From Atopsyche davidsoni (taxonomy: Eukaryota; Arthropoda; Insecta; Trichoptera; Hydrobiosidae): a stretch of 64,000 nt of DNA. The stretch spans positions 1,736,001 through 1,800,000 of the forward strand of contig JAILWY010000020.1 in NCBI GenBank assembly GCA_022113835.1. The letters are read 5' to 3'. The notes under the pieces were generated by a model. It was not told where the DNA came from. It saw only the letters and a list, made by a program, of their open reading frames with translations, and did no database searches. Below are positions 33,370 to 46,029 of the stretch, in pieces (positions within the stretch are counted from its first letter, which is position 1; every line of letters begins with the position of its first letter). Both the position numbers and the translations under genes were made by a program.

Positions 33370-34700
33370 TATTATATTCAAAATGGATGATATTGATATT
33401 GATTATTTAAATAATGTCATCAAAAATGTAATACATATATAACTGGTCAATATTGGTTGAATGGCTCGAAATTCGACGGTCGATTCGGTCCAGTCGGTCG
33501 AATGTAGCATAACTGTAAATAAATTAAATCTTACACAGTGTGCTCTTAAAATACAGCTACAAACCGAATTTAAACGCTATAAATCTATTACACACGTTTT
33601 AAACTGCTTCAAATTCTGATGAATGCGTTTAATTCAGTGTAATTTTATTTAAAATATTCAAAAGGTAATATTTGGCACCTCGCAGTTAGACTTTTGCCTT
33701 ACAATTATGATAATAATGAGGAATTAATTCTAGAATATGTTCATTAGTGTTATTTACATACAAGTGCTCGTAAATTAAAATAATAATAAAAAAAAAACGA
33801 GTATCGTCTCGCAGTAACTTCGTTCGCAATGCAGATGACCTTGGAATGCGACACTGTGATATATTTTTTATTAAGATATGCTTTAAAACAGGCTCCGCGG
33901 ATTCTGAAAGAATTTGCACCCCTTATTAGTTACGATCTGGCAATATTTTTGGGAAACTATCGAAATGAATGCCAGATCACTTGATTCCGGGTTGCACATG
34001 TTAGCATATTGTCAGTGCTTTGAATAGCGTTTGAAAAGTTTTATGTCAAGTATTTGACAGCTTGATTTATTTGTTGCTCATACTAATCAACGATTCGGAA
34101 ACTGGTCATTGATACGGTTATCTTTGGCGAGTAATAGTCTTATTAAAGACTGGAATGCTCTGAAACATTTATTACAACTGTTATTATCTGCTGTTCAAAT
34201 TCCAACAGTCAAATGCATATTTTTAGAAATAGATAAATGCTACCGATTTTGCATATAAATGGATTTCTTTGAAATCTAATGTATAGATCAATCGCAAAGC
34301 GTAAAATTCAACCTATCCAAAATGTTGTGCAGTAAATTAATTATTTAATTAGTTTAATTCAATGTTCAATCGAATTTTTTTGTTTAAACCCACCAGAGAC
34401 CATCGGACCTTGCAAAAAAACATATCCAATCAATACTTAATAAGTTCAACGCTACCCAAATATTGTTGATCCATAGATCCGAATCTTGATCCTTTAATGA
34501 AAAGAACCTAAGCTGTGGAAGAAATTTATGGTTTAATTAGTGATAAGTTTAATCGCAATGTTTTGGTTTGGATACAGCAGAGACCATCGGACCTAGCGAA
34601 AAGCCAATCGATACTGGACCAAACCACGTATCAATGGTCTTAAACAAACTGCTTATCCCCAATTCTCTCCTATTTATCTCAAATAACACATAGTTATTTT
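33370..34700. other. Intergenic sequence downstream of the coiled-coil gene
   Basis: AT-rich. GAGACCATCGGACCT occurs twice, near 34395 and 34581, which hints at a small local duplication. No coding signal. Confidence 0.35.
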
Positions 34701-34736
34701 AATTAATAAATTGACACGAATATTTTATATTTTTCT

Positions 34737-36822
34737 TCATGCGTAGCTCTGCGCTTGATCCAGTGATATTCCGGCAAGCTTATTTCCTTTCTCAACCCAA
34801 TTCCTAAGTCGTCCTCTCAGTTCCTCCAAGCTCTTTGATTTGGCCTTATTTATCCTTTTATACTTCACGTCCTTCGGTTTGGTCACGTTCCTATGATTGG
34901 ACATGACTCTGTTGTACGTGGTAACTTGGTTTCCCTTCGCGTTCCTCTCGACTCCGATGTCCTCGAGCAGCAGGCTCCCTTCGAGGATGTGGCTCTCAGC
35001 CAGGTTATCGTCGGAGTATGCCAGGTTGGAAATATCATGCTTAGGAACATAGCTGTAGGCCCAGGCGATTTGTTGGCACATCGCATCGGTCAACGCGTTC
35101 GTATCGAGCGCTTTCAACTCCACCCCGACGCTCTTCTCCTGCAGATTTTTGGTCACCTTCAGGAAGTCGTTGGAGATCTTTTCACTCCGCATCTTGAAGA
35201 TGTCTCTCCTGTTCTGCGCCTGCAAGGCGTTGGAGTCTTCTCTGTCGGCCCCGCTGGCGCTGGCCGCGATGTCTTTCTCCGTGCTGTTCTGGGCGCTGAG
35301 CTTATTGGAGCCTCCGTCTCCGTCCGGTTCCTCCTCGACGCTGTAGACGGTCTCGAGGATCTCTGGACGTCTCAAGAATCCGTTAGATCTGCGCACGGAC
35401 GAGTATTTTAAATTTGGATCTATGGCGTCGGATATGGATCTAACGATCGTGACGGAGTCGGCTGCTGTAGATCTGAACCTCGGCAAGCTGTGGTTGTAGT
35501 CAGAATCAAGGTCTTCCATGATCACAGCGGAATCGGAATCATTCAATGAATCGAAGTCGGCTACGAGGTTCGTTTCGTTGATGAGATCTCTGTAATCTAC
35601 GATCGGATGGGCTGGTTCGATCCCGTTGTCCAGGAGTTTGTTGGCGAGGGATTCGATGATCCTCTGCTGGCGGATGATGATAGTCTCTCTTTGCGAGAGC
35701 AGCGCGGTGATCTCCTTCTGCTTTCTTATGAGCCGCGACTCGAAAAGCAGCAGCTGGCTGGAGAGGGACTTGAGCTGCTCCGCTTTCTCCCGCTGGACCC
35801 TAGACGCGATATCTTCCTGGATCTTGTGGGCTCGTCTCCATATCAGGAGCTGATGCGCTTGGGCCCTGTAGCGAAGCCTCAGATCCCTGAAATTTTTAAA
35901 CAATATATAAGCAATAGATAATAAGTTCAACATTATAAATAATCGAGTTAATATCCAAAATACGTAAGGCCGCAATAATCAAATTATTCGTATACGACGT
36001 GTGTCTCAAAACAATATTTTCGATCATTTTTTTCGTCGTTTCAAATTTGAATTAGGGAATTTCGAATATGGCGTGTAAAAAAATAAGCTTCGAGGATTTA
36101 TTTAATTATTAACAGTGTTTTTTCTCCAAAGGATTAACAAGACAAATACGTCGGGTTTTCCCTCAAAACATAAATTTTACTTGAGCGTCAACATTAATAG
36201 AAACTCCGGCAAATATTGCCAGAACAGGATGACTTTCTACATACGAGGAGACAGCTTTTCCATGTTTCACCTGCAACACCGTTGCATCCAGTAGCAGTAA
36301 ACGCATTCCCAACTCACAACCGAGCACTTTGAAATTCAAGTTTGTTTAATACCGACAACTAATTACTAACTTGCAGAATATCTCGAAACTCTACGTATCG
36401 TGGTAAAACCACCTGCGGATAGGTCCAGGGTTCGAGTCAAGCGAGTTTAAAAGATATGTTATCTCTAGAACAAAACAGCAAGAAACCCTTCTACATAATA
36501 CCCTTTCCAATGCCAGTTTTTTTTCTTAATATTTCCACGTATAAAACAGAAAATATATATTTTTGGGTTGATTACAATTTTTTGTATTCAACTTTTTTAA
36601 CAGCCTCGTGGTCTGTGAGTGTATATGGGCGTGTGTTTGTATACCCCCATATGTATGCGCGTGTAATTGGACTGGTATCACATCTGTCAAGCTGGAGTGA
36701 CTCCTCACCTGATGATCTTCTTTGCCTCCTCCAGGGTCTGCACGTCGGGCGGCTGGTCCGTCAGCGAGGCGGCCATGGAGATGTCCGGCTCCGTCGGGCT
36801 GTTCAAGGCCGACTCACTCCGG
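34737..36822 (-). CDS. Unrecognised coiled-coil protein, last two exons (5' incomplete)
   Basis: Two exons join in frame: 36709-36822 (acceptor TTGCAG, donor GTGAGG) and 34737-35886 (acceptor ATTTCAG, stop TGA). Together they encode about 420 residues of the C-terminal part. Visible parts are an acidic Ser/Pro-rich start, a heptad-rich coiled coil of about 110 residues beginning LEEAKKIIRDLRLRYRAQAH and including QREKAEQLKSLSSQLL and QRETIIIRQQRIIESL, and then a long charged, Ser/Asp-rich, probably disordered region. The C-terminus is basic (KPKDVKYKRINKAKSKSLEE) and ends in QSYA. No enzyme motif or membrane segment lies in the spliced frame. The Met-start frame that runs into intron sequence at 35887-35975 gives a false N-terminal hydrophobic segment. 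Upstream exons were not found. A cytoskeletal or trafficking adaptor role is only a guess. Confidence 0.85.
36385..36445 (+). repeat. Weak tRNA-like (SINE head) fragment inside an intron
   Basis: GGTCCAGGGTTCGAGTCAAG at about 36421-36440 fits a pol III B box with a partial T-arm, preceded by TCGTGGTAAAACCACC. No complete fold; likely a degraded tRNA-derived repeat, or chance. Confidence 0.25.
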
Positions 36823-36849
36823 CTGCAACAGAGGAGAAGAAGACGATGA

Positions 36850-37320
36850 GCGAAAGGTAATGGATTTTATTATGATAGTAAATAAAAATACAACAGCCAT
36901 CATTCAAAAGGCGAATAAGCCTTATTATTTTTTTAGAAGTAATATATATTTAATATATATTATCGTCTGGTATCTCTCTAAGCCCCTTGTTGTCGAATGC
37001 CAAGAGATATAGTCTTTCAGCTCGCGAGTCGTTTGACGTCGTCTCTCTGCCTTCGCATTCTTCAATAACGCTTTTCCACCGGCTTCGGCCTTAAAAGGTA
37101 TTTCGAGTGCGCATTGTTATGCGAAAACAACGTGTAGGTCTATATCAAATGTAAGCAACAACCTTTATTTTTTTGTCGTCAATATCGCTCCAGATTAAAT
37201 ATCTATAAATACTCAAAAGCAAACATCCGATACCGTGGGGTGGACATTTTTTCAGATGAAAAATAAATTTACTTATTGTAATGAAAACTCGCGCAAATTA
37301 TCATAAAAAAAATATATATA
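36850..37320. other. Presumed intron or upstream region of the coiled-coil gene
   Basis: No further exon is identified. The 5' exons must lie further right, or in frames too short to recognise. AT-rich apart from a short patch near 37020-37120. Confidence 0.3.
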
Positions 37321-37324
37321 TATA

Positions 37325-38003
37325 CTAGAAATGTAGCCCGTCATAAAATGACGTATTCGATGAACGATGCAATAGTGTTTGAACATATGTTTGGCTGACA
37401 ATTAGATGAATATTTTGTACACATATTTTTTTATTAACCGGATATTAATTTTGAAAGCAAAGCCATTCTAGGAAATATCACATTTCGTGTCACAAACATC
37501 GAATCACTTTCACTGCACTGTTCTTTATTAGATGCAGTCTTTATCACGTTCAATTGTGCTATTCTTTTTTAATTACGTTCGCTGTGCTTAGACGGTGTTA
37601 TTTTTTTAGGAGGCATTTTAAGTTATTAATGATGTGATTAATAATTTCTAACGCAACTAAAAAATAAAATTGGTACTTGCGTCAAGCTGACATAAACTGG
37701 AAATTTCTTAGAAGCATCATATTTTGTTTTTTTTGTAAAAATTCTAAATTTGAAATTCTCGCTGGTGAACAACAGAATCATATAATTCGTACATAAAGCA
37801 TATTTGATAGTTTTATTTAATTAGTTTATGAATGAAAATATTATCCTATCGTCTTGAAATTCGGCACATAACTGCGGAAAATCTCATTGAACTTGCGTGC
37901 AAAAAATCAGCGTTGTATCTTTTAAGATATTCTATAGAGAACCCAAAAATGAAACATACACACACACCCACCCACACACAATGGCTATTATTATAGTAGA
38001 TAT
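37325..38003 (+). repeat. Possible dispersed element ending in a (CA)n tract
   Basis: The stretch starts near TATATACTAGAAATGTAGCC with a small CCGTCATAAAATGACG hairpin. It ends in an ACACACACCCACCCACACAC run followed by AATGGCTATTATTATAGTAG. The ends share only ATATnTACTA in inverted orientation. The layout looks like an interspersed element, but there is no second copy in the window to prove it. Confidence 0.25.
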
Positions 38004-38194
38004 TGAATGTGTATTTTGGAAACAGGACACAACTCTCTCGTTTTCAAACACGCTCGTAAGATCTTAATTCAACACCGTTATTCTCATAACGTTTTCACAT
38101 TTGCTAGCAGTGTACATAGTTTGCAGTAAATTTCAGTTTTCAACTCAATACCAATCTGTAGTTACAAGTTGGCCGGCCATTGAAGCGTGTATTT

Positions 38195-38300
38195 TCAGAT
38201 CTGGACAATGCGACGGGGTGAGGGTGCGGCCCGAGCCCTTTGTGCTCGGACCGCAGACCTCCCTGTGTGCCAGATTAGGCTGTTCGCTGTGCACCATTTG
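38195..38300. other. GC-rich island with a 9-bp hairpin
   Basis: GGCCCGAGC and GCTCGGACC (about 38227-38251) form a 9-bp stem with one G-U pair around a 7-nt loop, in a 100-bp GC-rich island within AT-rich DNA. On the plus strand TTTTCAG precedes the island and a Cys-containing frame runs to TGA. On the minus strand an open frame also exists. Exon, repeat terminus and structured RNA all remain possible. Confidence 0.25.
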
Positions 38301-38304
38301 ATCA

Positions 38305-39234
38305 TACAACATTAACTTGTGGATTCTAAAATGCTTCTACGGGTTCTGAAATCTGAAAAATTGACTGCTCTCAGTAGAATATGTAGATCAGGCACGTTAA
38401 ACTGAAAAAAAAACTGTACACAAGTCTTTGTCCTTTTTACACTATGCAAATACCTCGGTACTTGTTTCTATTTCAAAACAGAATTATTGAAACGTGGTTA
38501 TTCCACGTAGTTCACTGTGACGGACATCAATGGGCTTTTCGGCATGAAAAAATATAACCTAGAGCAATATACATACATTCCCATAAATACATTAACAGCT
38601 AAGACTATTGTACGGGTTATTTTAAGTCCGTAACAGAGGGTTGCATTGTTCTAGGAACGAAGGCAAGGATATATTACTCAATATACGTGTTCCCTGCGCA
38701 ACCAGAGGGTAGTTTATTTTTACCGTTATAAGCAGTATAATTCAAATCAATTTTCGTACCTATAAAATAGGCAAATGTAAGTGGTAGTAAAAATGATATA
38801 TATTTATAATTTAAGCTTCTCTCTTTATGCAATATAAAATTTTACGATATATTTTTTACATCCGCCGATCTTCGATTGAGCCTGAAATTTTTTCATATTT
38901 TATAAGGTATCAAATTCCAATAAAAAAATATCCCCGGAATCAATTCGTTGCTTCATAAAATTCTAATTACATCAAAAATGATTTCGGAAAGTCTTCCTCT
39001 TCCCGTTTTTTTTTTTTTTTTACCGGTTTTCGCTGTAAGCTCCCATCAATGTGATATTTCCTAATTGATTCAAAGCGCTGAAAGCCTGAGGTGAATTTTT
39101 AAAATTAAAATATTTTTATTAATTTAAAAATCCAAAAACATTTTTTTGCTTAAAATCTTAGATTGCTGCGTGATTCAATACCAAGCAAGCTTACTTACTG
39201 ATCATTTAGTTTAGGTTCAATTCCGATTTCTTTG

Positions 39235-39235
<1 letters not shown>
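38305..39235. other. AT-rich sequence, nothing recognised
   Basis: No coding frames, TIRs or tandem arrays seen. One T-run of 17 near 39007. Confidence 0.4.

Positions 39236-39313
<78 letters not shown>
39236..39313. repeat. (TA)n microsatellite, about 38 repeats
   Basis: An uninterrupted TA dinucleotide run of about 77 bp. It produces false Ile-Tyr frames on both strands. Confidence 0.98.
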
Positions 39314-39316
<3 letters not shown>

Positions 39317-39371
39317 ATCCCCATTTTCTCTACACAATTCCCAATAACAGGGCGGGACCACCCGCATTGCG

Positions 39372-39871
39372 CAGCGTTTCCCAAACGCAGGTCCGCACTC
39401 ACTTTACAGCTGCGACCCTGAACTATACGCTGGCTTTTTGTGGTTTCTTCAAAATATACGTACATGCCACTTAACATGCGGTCCCCACAGCCAATTATGC
39501 ATTGCTTGCCCTTAAATATTTTATTAAATTTAAAAAAGAAATATATTACTTTTTGATAATATTTTTTAAGACTATTATTGTGAAAACATCCAACATGTGA
39601 ATGCTTTAAGGATTCTACTCGCACGTGTGAAATCCCAGCGGAAGCAGACACCCAATTGCCATTGATTTTTCGCTGAAAAAAAAAAAGACGCGAATCTGGT
39701 ACAGTGGTAAAAGTTAAATTGCGCCCCCGCTTGCCAAGATATAACCGGCCCGGGCAGAGAGTAAATTTGATTGTATACTGGTTCAGAATACTGAACATTG
39801 TTATACGTTGGAATTGGGTAACTTCTGATTCCCGACGGGGCGAGCGAATAACCCGGGGGTTGCCAACACTG
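39372..39871. mobile_element. hAT-like element relics (two termini)
   Basis: CAGCGTTTCCCAAACGCAGG at 39372 followed by GCGACCC resembles a hAT left end. The string ending GGGTTGCCAACACTG at 39871 is a hAT-like end in the opposite orientation (CAGTGTTGGCAACCC). The two termini agree only at scattered positions and lack matching 8-bp flanks, so they may belong to two nested elements. No transposase fragment was recognised between them. Confidence 0.4.
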
Positions 39872-40103
39872 CCTTCTCCATCCCTTATCGTAAACACCAC
39901 GTATAAATGCCGAATGCCGTCCCTGGTAAATTAACACTCGGTCGTCTGGTGGTTGCCGCAATTGCAAACAAAATCAAAGAATAATAATCACTATGGATGT
40001 TTTCGTCATTCTTAAGGGTGTTGCTACCTAACCTTGCTCGGTGTCCATCCCCCGTCTGCCACAAAAAAAGGACCGTTTTACATGGCGAAATCGTGTCATT
40101 TAA

Positions 40104-40570
40104 TTTATTTAATTGTCACTTAATTTTTCTATGCCGAAAATTGATTTTTTTAAAGAGTATCGAAAAAACTATAAATTATATTTATCTATTTTTTTATTAT
40201 TTAATTAACGTCCATTTTCAGGGTAAAAATTGGATAAAATGACGACTTTTCAAAACCAAAGTTTTTTAAAGATTTTTTTATTTTTTGTTTTTAAAATAAT
40301 AAATCGCACAGGGTTTATATTTAATCTTTTAATTCCAATTGAAACAAAGACTTTTAAATGTTTAGAACTCTTAGAGCGGGGACATGACGAATCTCCAAAT
40401 TCCTCCACTTCAATCGGAAAAACACACGTTTATCATATTAAAAGTAAATTTACAAGAAATGAAAAAAATATTCTGTTCGGAAGAAGGGATGTATCTAACT
40501 TTTTGCATTTAATTTTTTTTTATTTGTGCAGTCGATTTTTCGCAAAACGGATCAGAAAATGATCAAAAAA
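40104..40570 (+). repeat. Dispersed repeat family, copy 2
   Basis: Homologous over about 465 bp to 57320-57795 (inverted) and over its right two thirds to 14612-14935. Shared landmarks include TTTAATTGTCACTT, AACTATAAATTATATTTATC, TTAATTAACGTCCATTTTCA, GGATAAAATGACGACTTTTC, ATCTCCAAATTCCTCC, AAAAGTAAATTTA and TTTTTCGCAAAACGGA. The 110-codon frame within it is not conserved in the other copies, so the repeat looks non-coding. Superfamily unknown. Confidence 0.8.
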
Positions 40571-40574
40571 AAAT

Positions 40575-42520
40575 TGCATTACACAATTAGCAAGTAATAG
40601 GTGATTAGAGCGAATCTGTTGAATATGCAATAAGAACCGAATAAAAAACGTTTATTATACTAGATTTATTGATTTGATATGTCTAGAGTCTGACTGGAAC
40701 TCACTGACGAAAATGTTAAAAATAAAATATATTGTAAATAATAAAACTATAATTTACTTATGCTATTAATAATATATACATTTTATCAGCAAATTTTGAT
40801 TACCAAAAACATTAATGTTTGATTTAAATTTTCAAATTCAATTGCTAATTTTGATCAATTTCGATACACTAATTCGACTGTCCAAACATTTAATAAATAA
40901 CAAATAGAAAAAGAGATATGACTAGAAGATAACGTACATTTTTATTAGAAAGCGAAGCACTCACAAAAAAAAAATTCGCACTTTCATTTATGTTTGTTAT
41001 AATATAGAGTATTGCTAATCAAACCAAGCTTAGGCTTAGTAAATAATTAATTTCGTTCAACTATGCCCATCGTTTATTTAAGCATTATTAATCGTTTAAT
41101 TGTCGGATTACTTCGCTTCAATAAAAGGTCCTCTGAAAACGCCTTAAGGGTAGTCATCCCTTAAGACCTATTATTTAAATTGAAACGGAAATCAGATCAG
41201 CTCACATACTTTCAGTGAAAATTCCATTCTTTCGATGGAATTCGTAAACGACGGTCGCTTTCAGAACAATAGATTTGGGAAATTTTTATTTCATGATAAG
41301 GAGACATTCACGCTCGGATAATATAAGAATAAAGCGTGGACAATCTCGCTATTCTGTAAAATTTTGTGGTTGTATAGAAAAGAGCTGTGAAAATATTATT
41401 TAAAGGCAATTGCAGCTGAGTTTTTTTTTAGACCAAAAGACAATCAATAATACCCAGAGCTAGTTACTCAACTTGAAGTCGACAAGCAAGTGCGCTAACC
41501 ACTTAACAACAAGACTTTTATGGTAGACCCATATTTGCTTAAAGTTCAGCTAGAAAAATCTAAAAAGACATATGCCACAAAAGTTACTTTTCAAGAACCA
41601 CGTCCAATTTTAATGACGAACGCTCCGTGCATCAATTTTAAAATTTATAGAAATTGCAGCAAAGCCATTTCCAAAGTTTCGATGTTGATAAATTGCCTCG
41701 TGAATATTTAAATATTTTTAATCGATACTGCAGGCGTAATCAATTAATTTCAACATGAATATCTACTTTCTTTTGATTACAACAACTTTGATGAATCGTC
41801 ATTTATACCCAGACAGCTTTAATGTATATATATATATGTACTATACTATATACATTACATACGATACTACTCCACAGCGAATATCCCTCTATCTAACAAC
41901 CCTCTGAATATCTCCACCCGCTCTCTTGATATGGAATTTCATTTCCGATATATCGAACCTGCCGGATATGAGAACAATGTACAATGAGAATTAAAACAGG
42001 ATTATTCTTTGTGCGATCTCTTACACTAGCGTGAATTTCTGCGTTGATGATTTTAATTAAACATGGGACTTAAATATTTGAAACAGATATTATCATATTT
42101 AATATAGACGACTTTTCAGGATTTTCTTTGTTCAGCCGTGCATCAAAACCCTCAAACAGAATATTCACTATAACAGTTCATAGAACCGTGCAAGTATAGA
42201 GTCACATGTACAGATAATCGTTACTGACCGGATGTCAGCAAGACAGCTGATTGCGGGGAAAAAAAAAACAAAAACAAAAGAGTGAGCTAGGAAAATCGAC
42301 GAAGCCACTTACAAAGAGTTCATGCGGTAGAATAAGTACGGAAACAACATGGCTACTAATTTCTGTGGGGATGAAGAAGTTTCCCGAACCGGGTTCCCAT
42401 TAAGTTTTAACTGGCGTAGATTTTCATCAAACAAAAATTGGGTGATTTTTCGGTGGAAAAAAAAAACCTACAAAAGGATAATGATTAAGTACATTTTTTC
42501 AAATATTGAGAATTGATTAA
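40575..42520. other. Intergenic; possible tRNA-like A-box fragment near 41460-41520
   Basis: On the minus strand TAAGTGGTTAGCGCACTTGC (about 41488-41507) matches a tRNA A box, with no B box found at the right distance. Otherwise AT-rich with no coding support. Confidence 0.3.
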
Positions 42521-42523
42521 ATA

Positions 42524-42650
42524 AACTCTTAAAAAAATATCATCGTGATTTGTGTGAAATTTGAACCCACATCCCCAAGCTTACATGACCGGTGCATTAC
42601 CAATTATACCAACGAATCACTAGTACTAGGCAAGAATTTTTAATAATCAT
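42524..42650 (-). repeat. tRNA-derived SINE, copy 1
   Basis: The minus strand at 42545-42620 keeps a 76-nt tRNA-like head with matching ends GTGATTC/AAATCAC and a T-arm around GGTTCAAATTTC. Tail sequence towards 42524 (ACGATGATATTTTT) is shared with the copy at 48200-48330. The paired T-arm bases are partly lost (ATTTC where the other copy has ATCCC). Two dispersed copies with the same non-tRNA tail indicate a SINE, not a tRNA gene. Confidence 0.75.
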
Positions 42651-42654
42651 ATCC

Positions 42655-45600
42655 TATAAATGAAACAACCTTCTTATTATGCTAATTAAATATTGTTATT
42701 ATTCCTACAAAAGGAATGTAAAATATTAATATAAAAAATAGCTTTTAAAGTGCGTCTTTTGTCGCGACCGATATTGACGGCGTTATTGACAGAAGAAACA
42801 GCTTAATATGATTACAATAAAATATGAAATTTTGAAGTTGCTCATACGATTATATTCATACTTTATTAATACATTGGCTCCCTCTTATGTTACAATATAT
42901 TCTACAGGTCGATGTGAAATGTAATAATATAGCCAATAGCCATTGCTATTGATGAATTTGGCTTGAGCAATGAGATGAGCTTTATAAACGAAATTTTTAA
43001 AAAATTATAATTTTTTTATCGATTTTGGAGGAATCTAAATTTAAGCAAAACGTATTGTTTATTCATTTTGAAGATTCGTTTTTTTTATATGATATTTTTA
43101 TGATTAACTTCACTCAAAATTTTCAGACATAAACATTTGCATATTGTTCCATGAATAAACACGTTTAGTATAATTTAAAGGATTTTAAATATTATTTTAT
43201 TTTATTTTGATATTTCTCCAAAATGACCACAAAAGTGATTTTATTCCATCTAACAAACTCGTATTCCAGTTTTCTGACTTGTATTAATATTGCTTAACTA
43301 ATTTTTGAAAACAAGTAAGTCTCGAAGAAGTTTACAAAATTAATAAAATGGCAACAAAACAATTTCCACTTTTTAGCGTAGATTAGGAAATCGATAAAAT
43401 AAGATACACATACGAAAGCTCCGAATCAACTCATCCCTTTATAATCTCAGTACAAACCTTAGTTTAAGTATTTCCACTTCTAAGGTACATATTGACAATA
43501 GGGGTGGTTTGATTGTACAAGAGAATTGCTCTGCCAATACGTGTAATCCCTGACATGTTTAAGTACCTCTTACCCAATAAAATATATATAGTATATATAT
43601 ATATATATAGTGAATATATTTAGTGATCAAGTATAGATCTATAGATGCTGAACCATGAACGGTGGCAACTATTTTAATAAATACTTCGTGTGTGCATGAT
43701 AAAAGATAGAAATATTTTTAAAAAATTATATTCTTCTAAAATTTACAGTAATTAGCTTTTGAAGTATTTCATTAAAAAAATATATAAAATATATATATTT
43801 TTTTTTTAAAACAATACTACATTTAATAATTGCTTGAAATTTCCTGAATAAGGCATCCAAAAACATAACAAAGTTAATATGACAATGAACTATCTATAAC
43901 AATTATTAAATAAATTAAAACAAAATGCTTTGGGGAAGCTGCTTTGTGATGAAAATTACTAAAATTAAGTTTGGAGACTTTAACAATCAAAAGCAGCATT
44001 ATACCTGAGACATTTTAAAAGAAAAGTTAAAAAGATTTCCTATGAATAAAAAAATTCATTAAAACTTTTCAAATCGCCCTGTAGAAATATAACACTCAGC
44101 AGATAGGAAAAAAAGACGAACGCTGTATTCAAAAGGAACAACATTTTTTTACCCCCAGCGTACCGTCCCGCAGCCTAATTACAACCCCAAGAGTTGAAAG
44201 GTAAAATGAAATAGCCTTTTCTACCCTCGCAGTGTAGGCAGTGTCGTATTTGCTAGAAAAATATTAGTAATTACTTTAGTAAAGGGGTGGCGATTTATAT
44301 AAAAATATGTACCAGCGAATCGTTCGGTTGGTCAATTTTTGTGAGTGTGCTTTTATTTTAGGCGATCGAATTTCTTAAAATCGCTAAGGTTAGACACTTT
44401 TATTAAAATTAAATCGAATAAAGTGTTTTAAACACTCTAGATGAGGCGAGCACCTGCCGATGTACCTTTTGATATCGACTTTGATTAAAAACCTGAAAAA
44501 AATTTCAAGGCCACGAATGCGCGCCATGATAGATTCAAAGCAGATATTCTGTAAAACAAATTGGAAGTACGACAAATATCGGAGTGTGTATTTTTTTTTG
44601 TTGTTGTATATATGTATTAATTTTAGCTCTGTCTTGTGAAATACCCTTTATATTCAGTTCTTAATATAAATATGGTATTATGTATTCTGAGAGTTCTATT
44701 AATATAGGAGCAGGTTTTAACCTTTGATTACCTTATTACAGATATATAAAACCAATTATTATATGATCTTTGTAATATTTCCAGATGTATCCCCTTTCAG
44801 AATTATACATAAAGAATAAGTAAGGCATGGTCTTAGTGGAGACTTACAACCCCCGGACCTCCCCTGGGCGAATAGAACCGATTAAATCCTCCCACATACT
44901 GTCTGCAAGGCATCTATTTAAAATAAATGTCAAGCTTTGAGTGAAGAGAGGCACTTACACTGCTACGAGCTAATTTACTGATTTGCTAGTAAATAAATTT
45001 CACCCCTAATACAGAAACGTATAAAAGGAATGGGACACGTATTAAGTGAGATCGTGCTAATAGAAATCTAAAAATAAGAAATCATTTCAATATTTTAATA
45101 AATTTGCTGATGTCTTGTTGTACGTGTGTTTTTTTTTTTTTTACTCCATAAAAGGAAAATATCTTAACTAAGACAATCTAAACGAGACGTATATAACATT
45201 ACTTTTCTGTAAGGTAGCCGCAAGGAGCAGGTATGCAATCAGTTTGGAGTAATTGGAAGCAATTGCTGTTGTGTCCAAATTATGACAACTTCGATGCGGA
45301 GAAACACTTTCTTGTAGGGATTTTATTAATAATAAATTTGTAAAATACTTTTGCAAGCTAGCGTGCTAGCCACCGAACAACGAAGAAAGCTCTAAAAAAA
45401 ACAAATAATGATGTTCTCGTGTGCAATTAGGATGAAGTTATTGAATGGGAGGCAGTGAATTCGAGCGCACCTCTCCGAGTGGAGTCCTCGTTTTCAAAAT
45501 AACAGTCACGCCCGGTCGATAATGCAGGAATCTGCCGGATTGAAAAGCAACGCGGCGCGAAAAATGCTCGTGAAACGTGGCGTGAATTTTCATATACTCC

Positions 45601-45950
45601 TGAAAGGAGAGCAACCTTATTTTTTTTCATTTTTCAGCGCTCCCGGTTCGTTTCGGTTCGGAGCGAATGTATCAAATCTATTGATGGGATGAAATGTTTT
45701 GTGTGAAAAGCGAAGCGGTGTAGTAGTTTTTTTTTTTTATTAAAATATATATTTTAAAATATATATTGTTTTAAAAATATCGCATAATTGTTATGTTATA
45801 TCTCTGATTTATATTAACAAGGATTTTTTGAACGTAACTGCAATGCAGCTGTTACGGATCGGGAATTTAGCTCTTTATATGTAAGTGCAGAGTGTACTTT
45901 GATATGGTTGAATATTAATCTATCAATTGGATATGACGTTATTTATAAAT
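42655..45950. other. AT-rich intergenic sequence
   Basis: No exon support. A (TA)n-like run lies near 43581-43620. A GC-richer patch at about 45440-45670 is open in short frames only. Confidence 0.35.
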
Positions 45951-45954
45951 TATT

Positions 45955-46025
45955 TAAAAAGATCACGGCAATAATCAGCGATACCTAGATGGTATGGGCT
46001 TGATTCCCACTTGTATCTTTTAACA
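45955..46025 (+). repeat. tRNA-like T-arm fragment, possible SINE remnant
   Basis: TATGGGCTTGATTCCCACTT at 45992-46011 makes a TGGG/CCCA T-stem with a 7-nt loop and a B-box-like GGCTTGATTCC, preceded by a D-arm-like region with ATCAGCGATACC. Incomplete cloverleaf; probably a decayed tRNA-derived repeat. Confidence 0.3.
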
Positions 46026-46029
46026 AAGT

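Noticed and set aside
34893..35921. Several plus-strand frames of 65-172 codons
   Set aside because: Antisense shadows of the coiled-coil exon on the minus strand.
35887..35975. N-terminal hydrophobic segment of the 412-codon frame
   Set aside because: Lies upstream of a good splice acceptor (TTTCAG before 35886); it is intron read-through, and the true upstream exon is 36709-36822.
39217..39900. 227-codon frame on the minus strand and overlapping plus-strand frames
   Set aside because: Part of the translation is Ile-Tyr repeat from the (TA)n microsatellite and the rest overlaps hAT relics; no domain.
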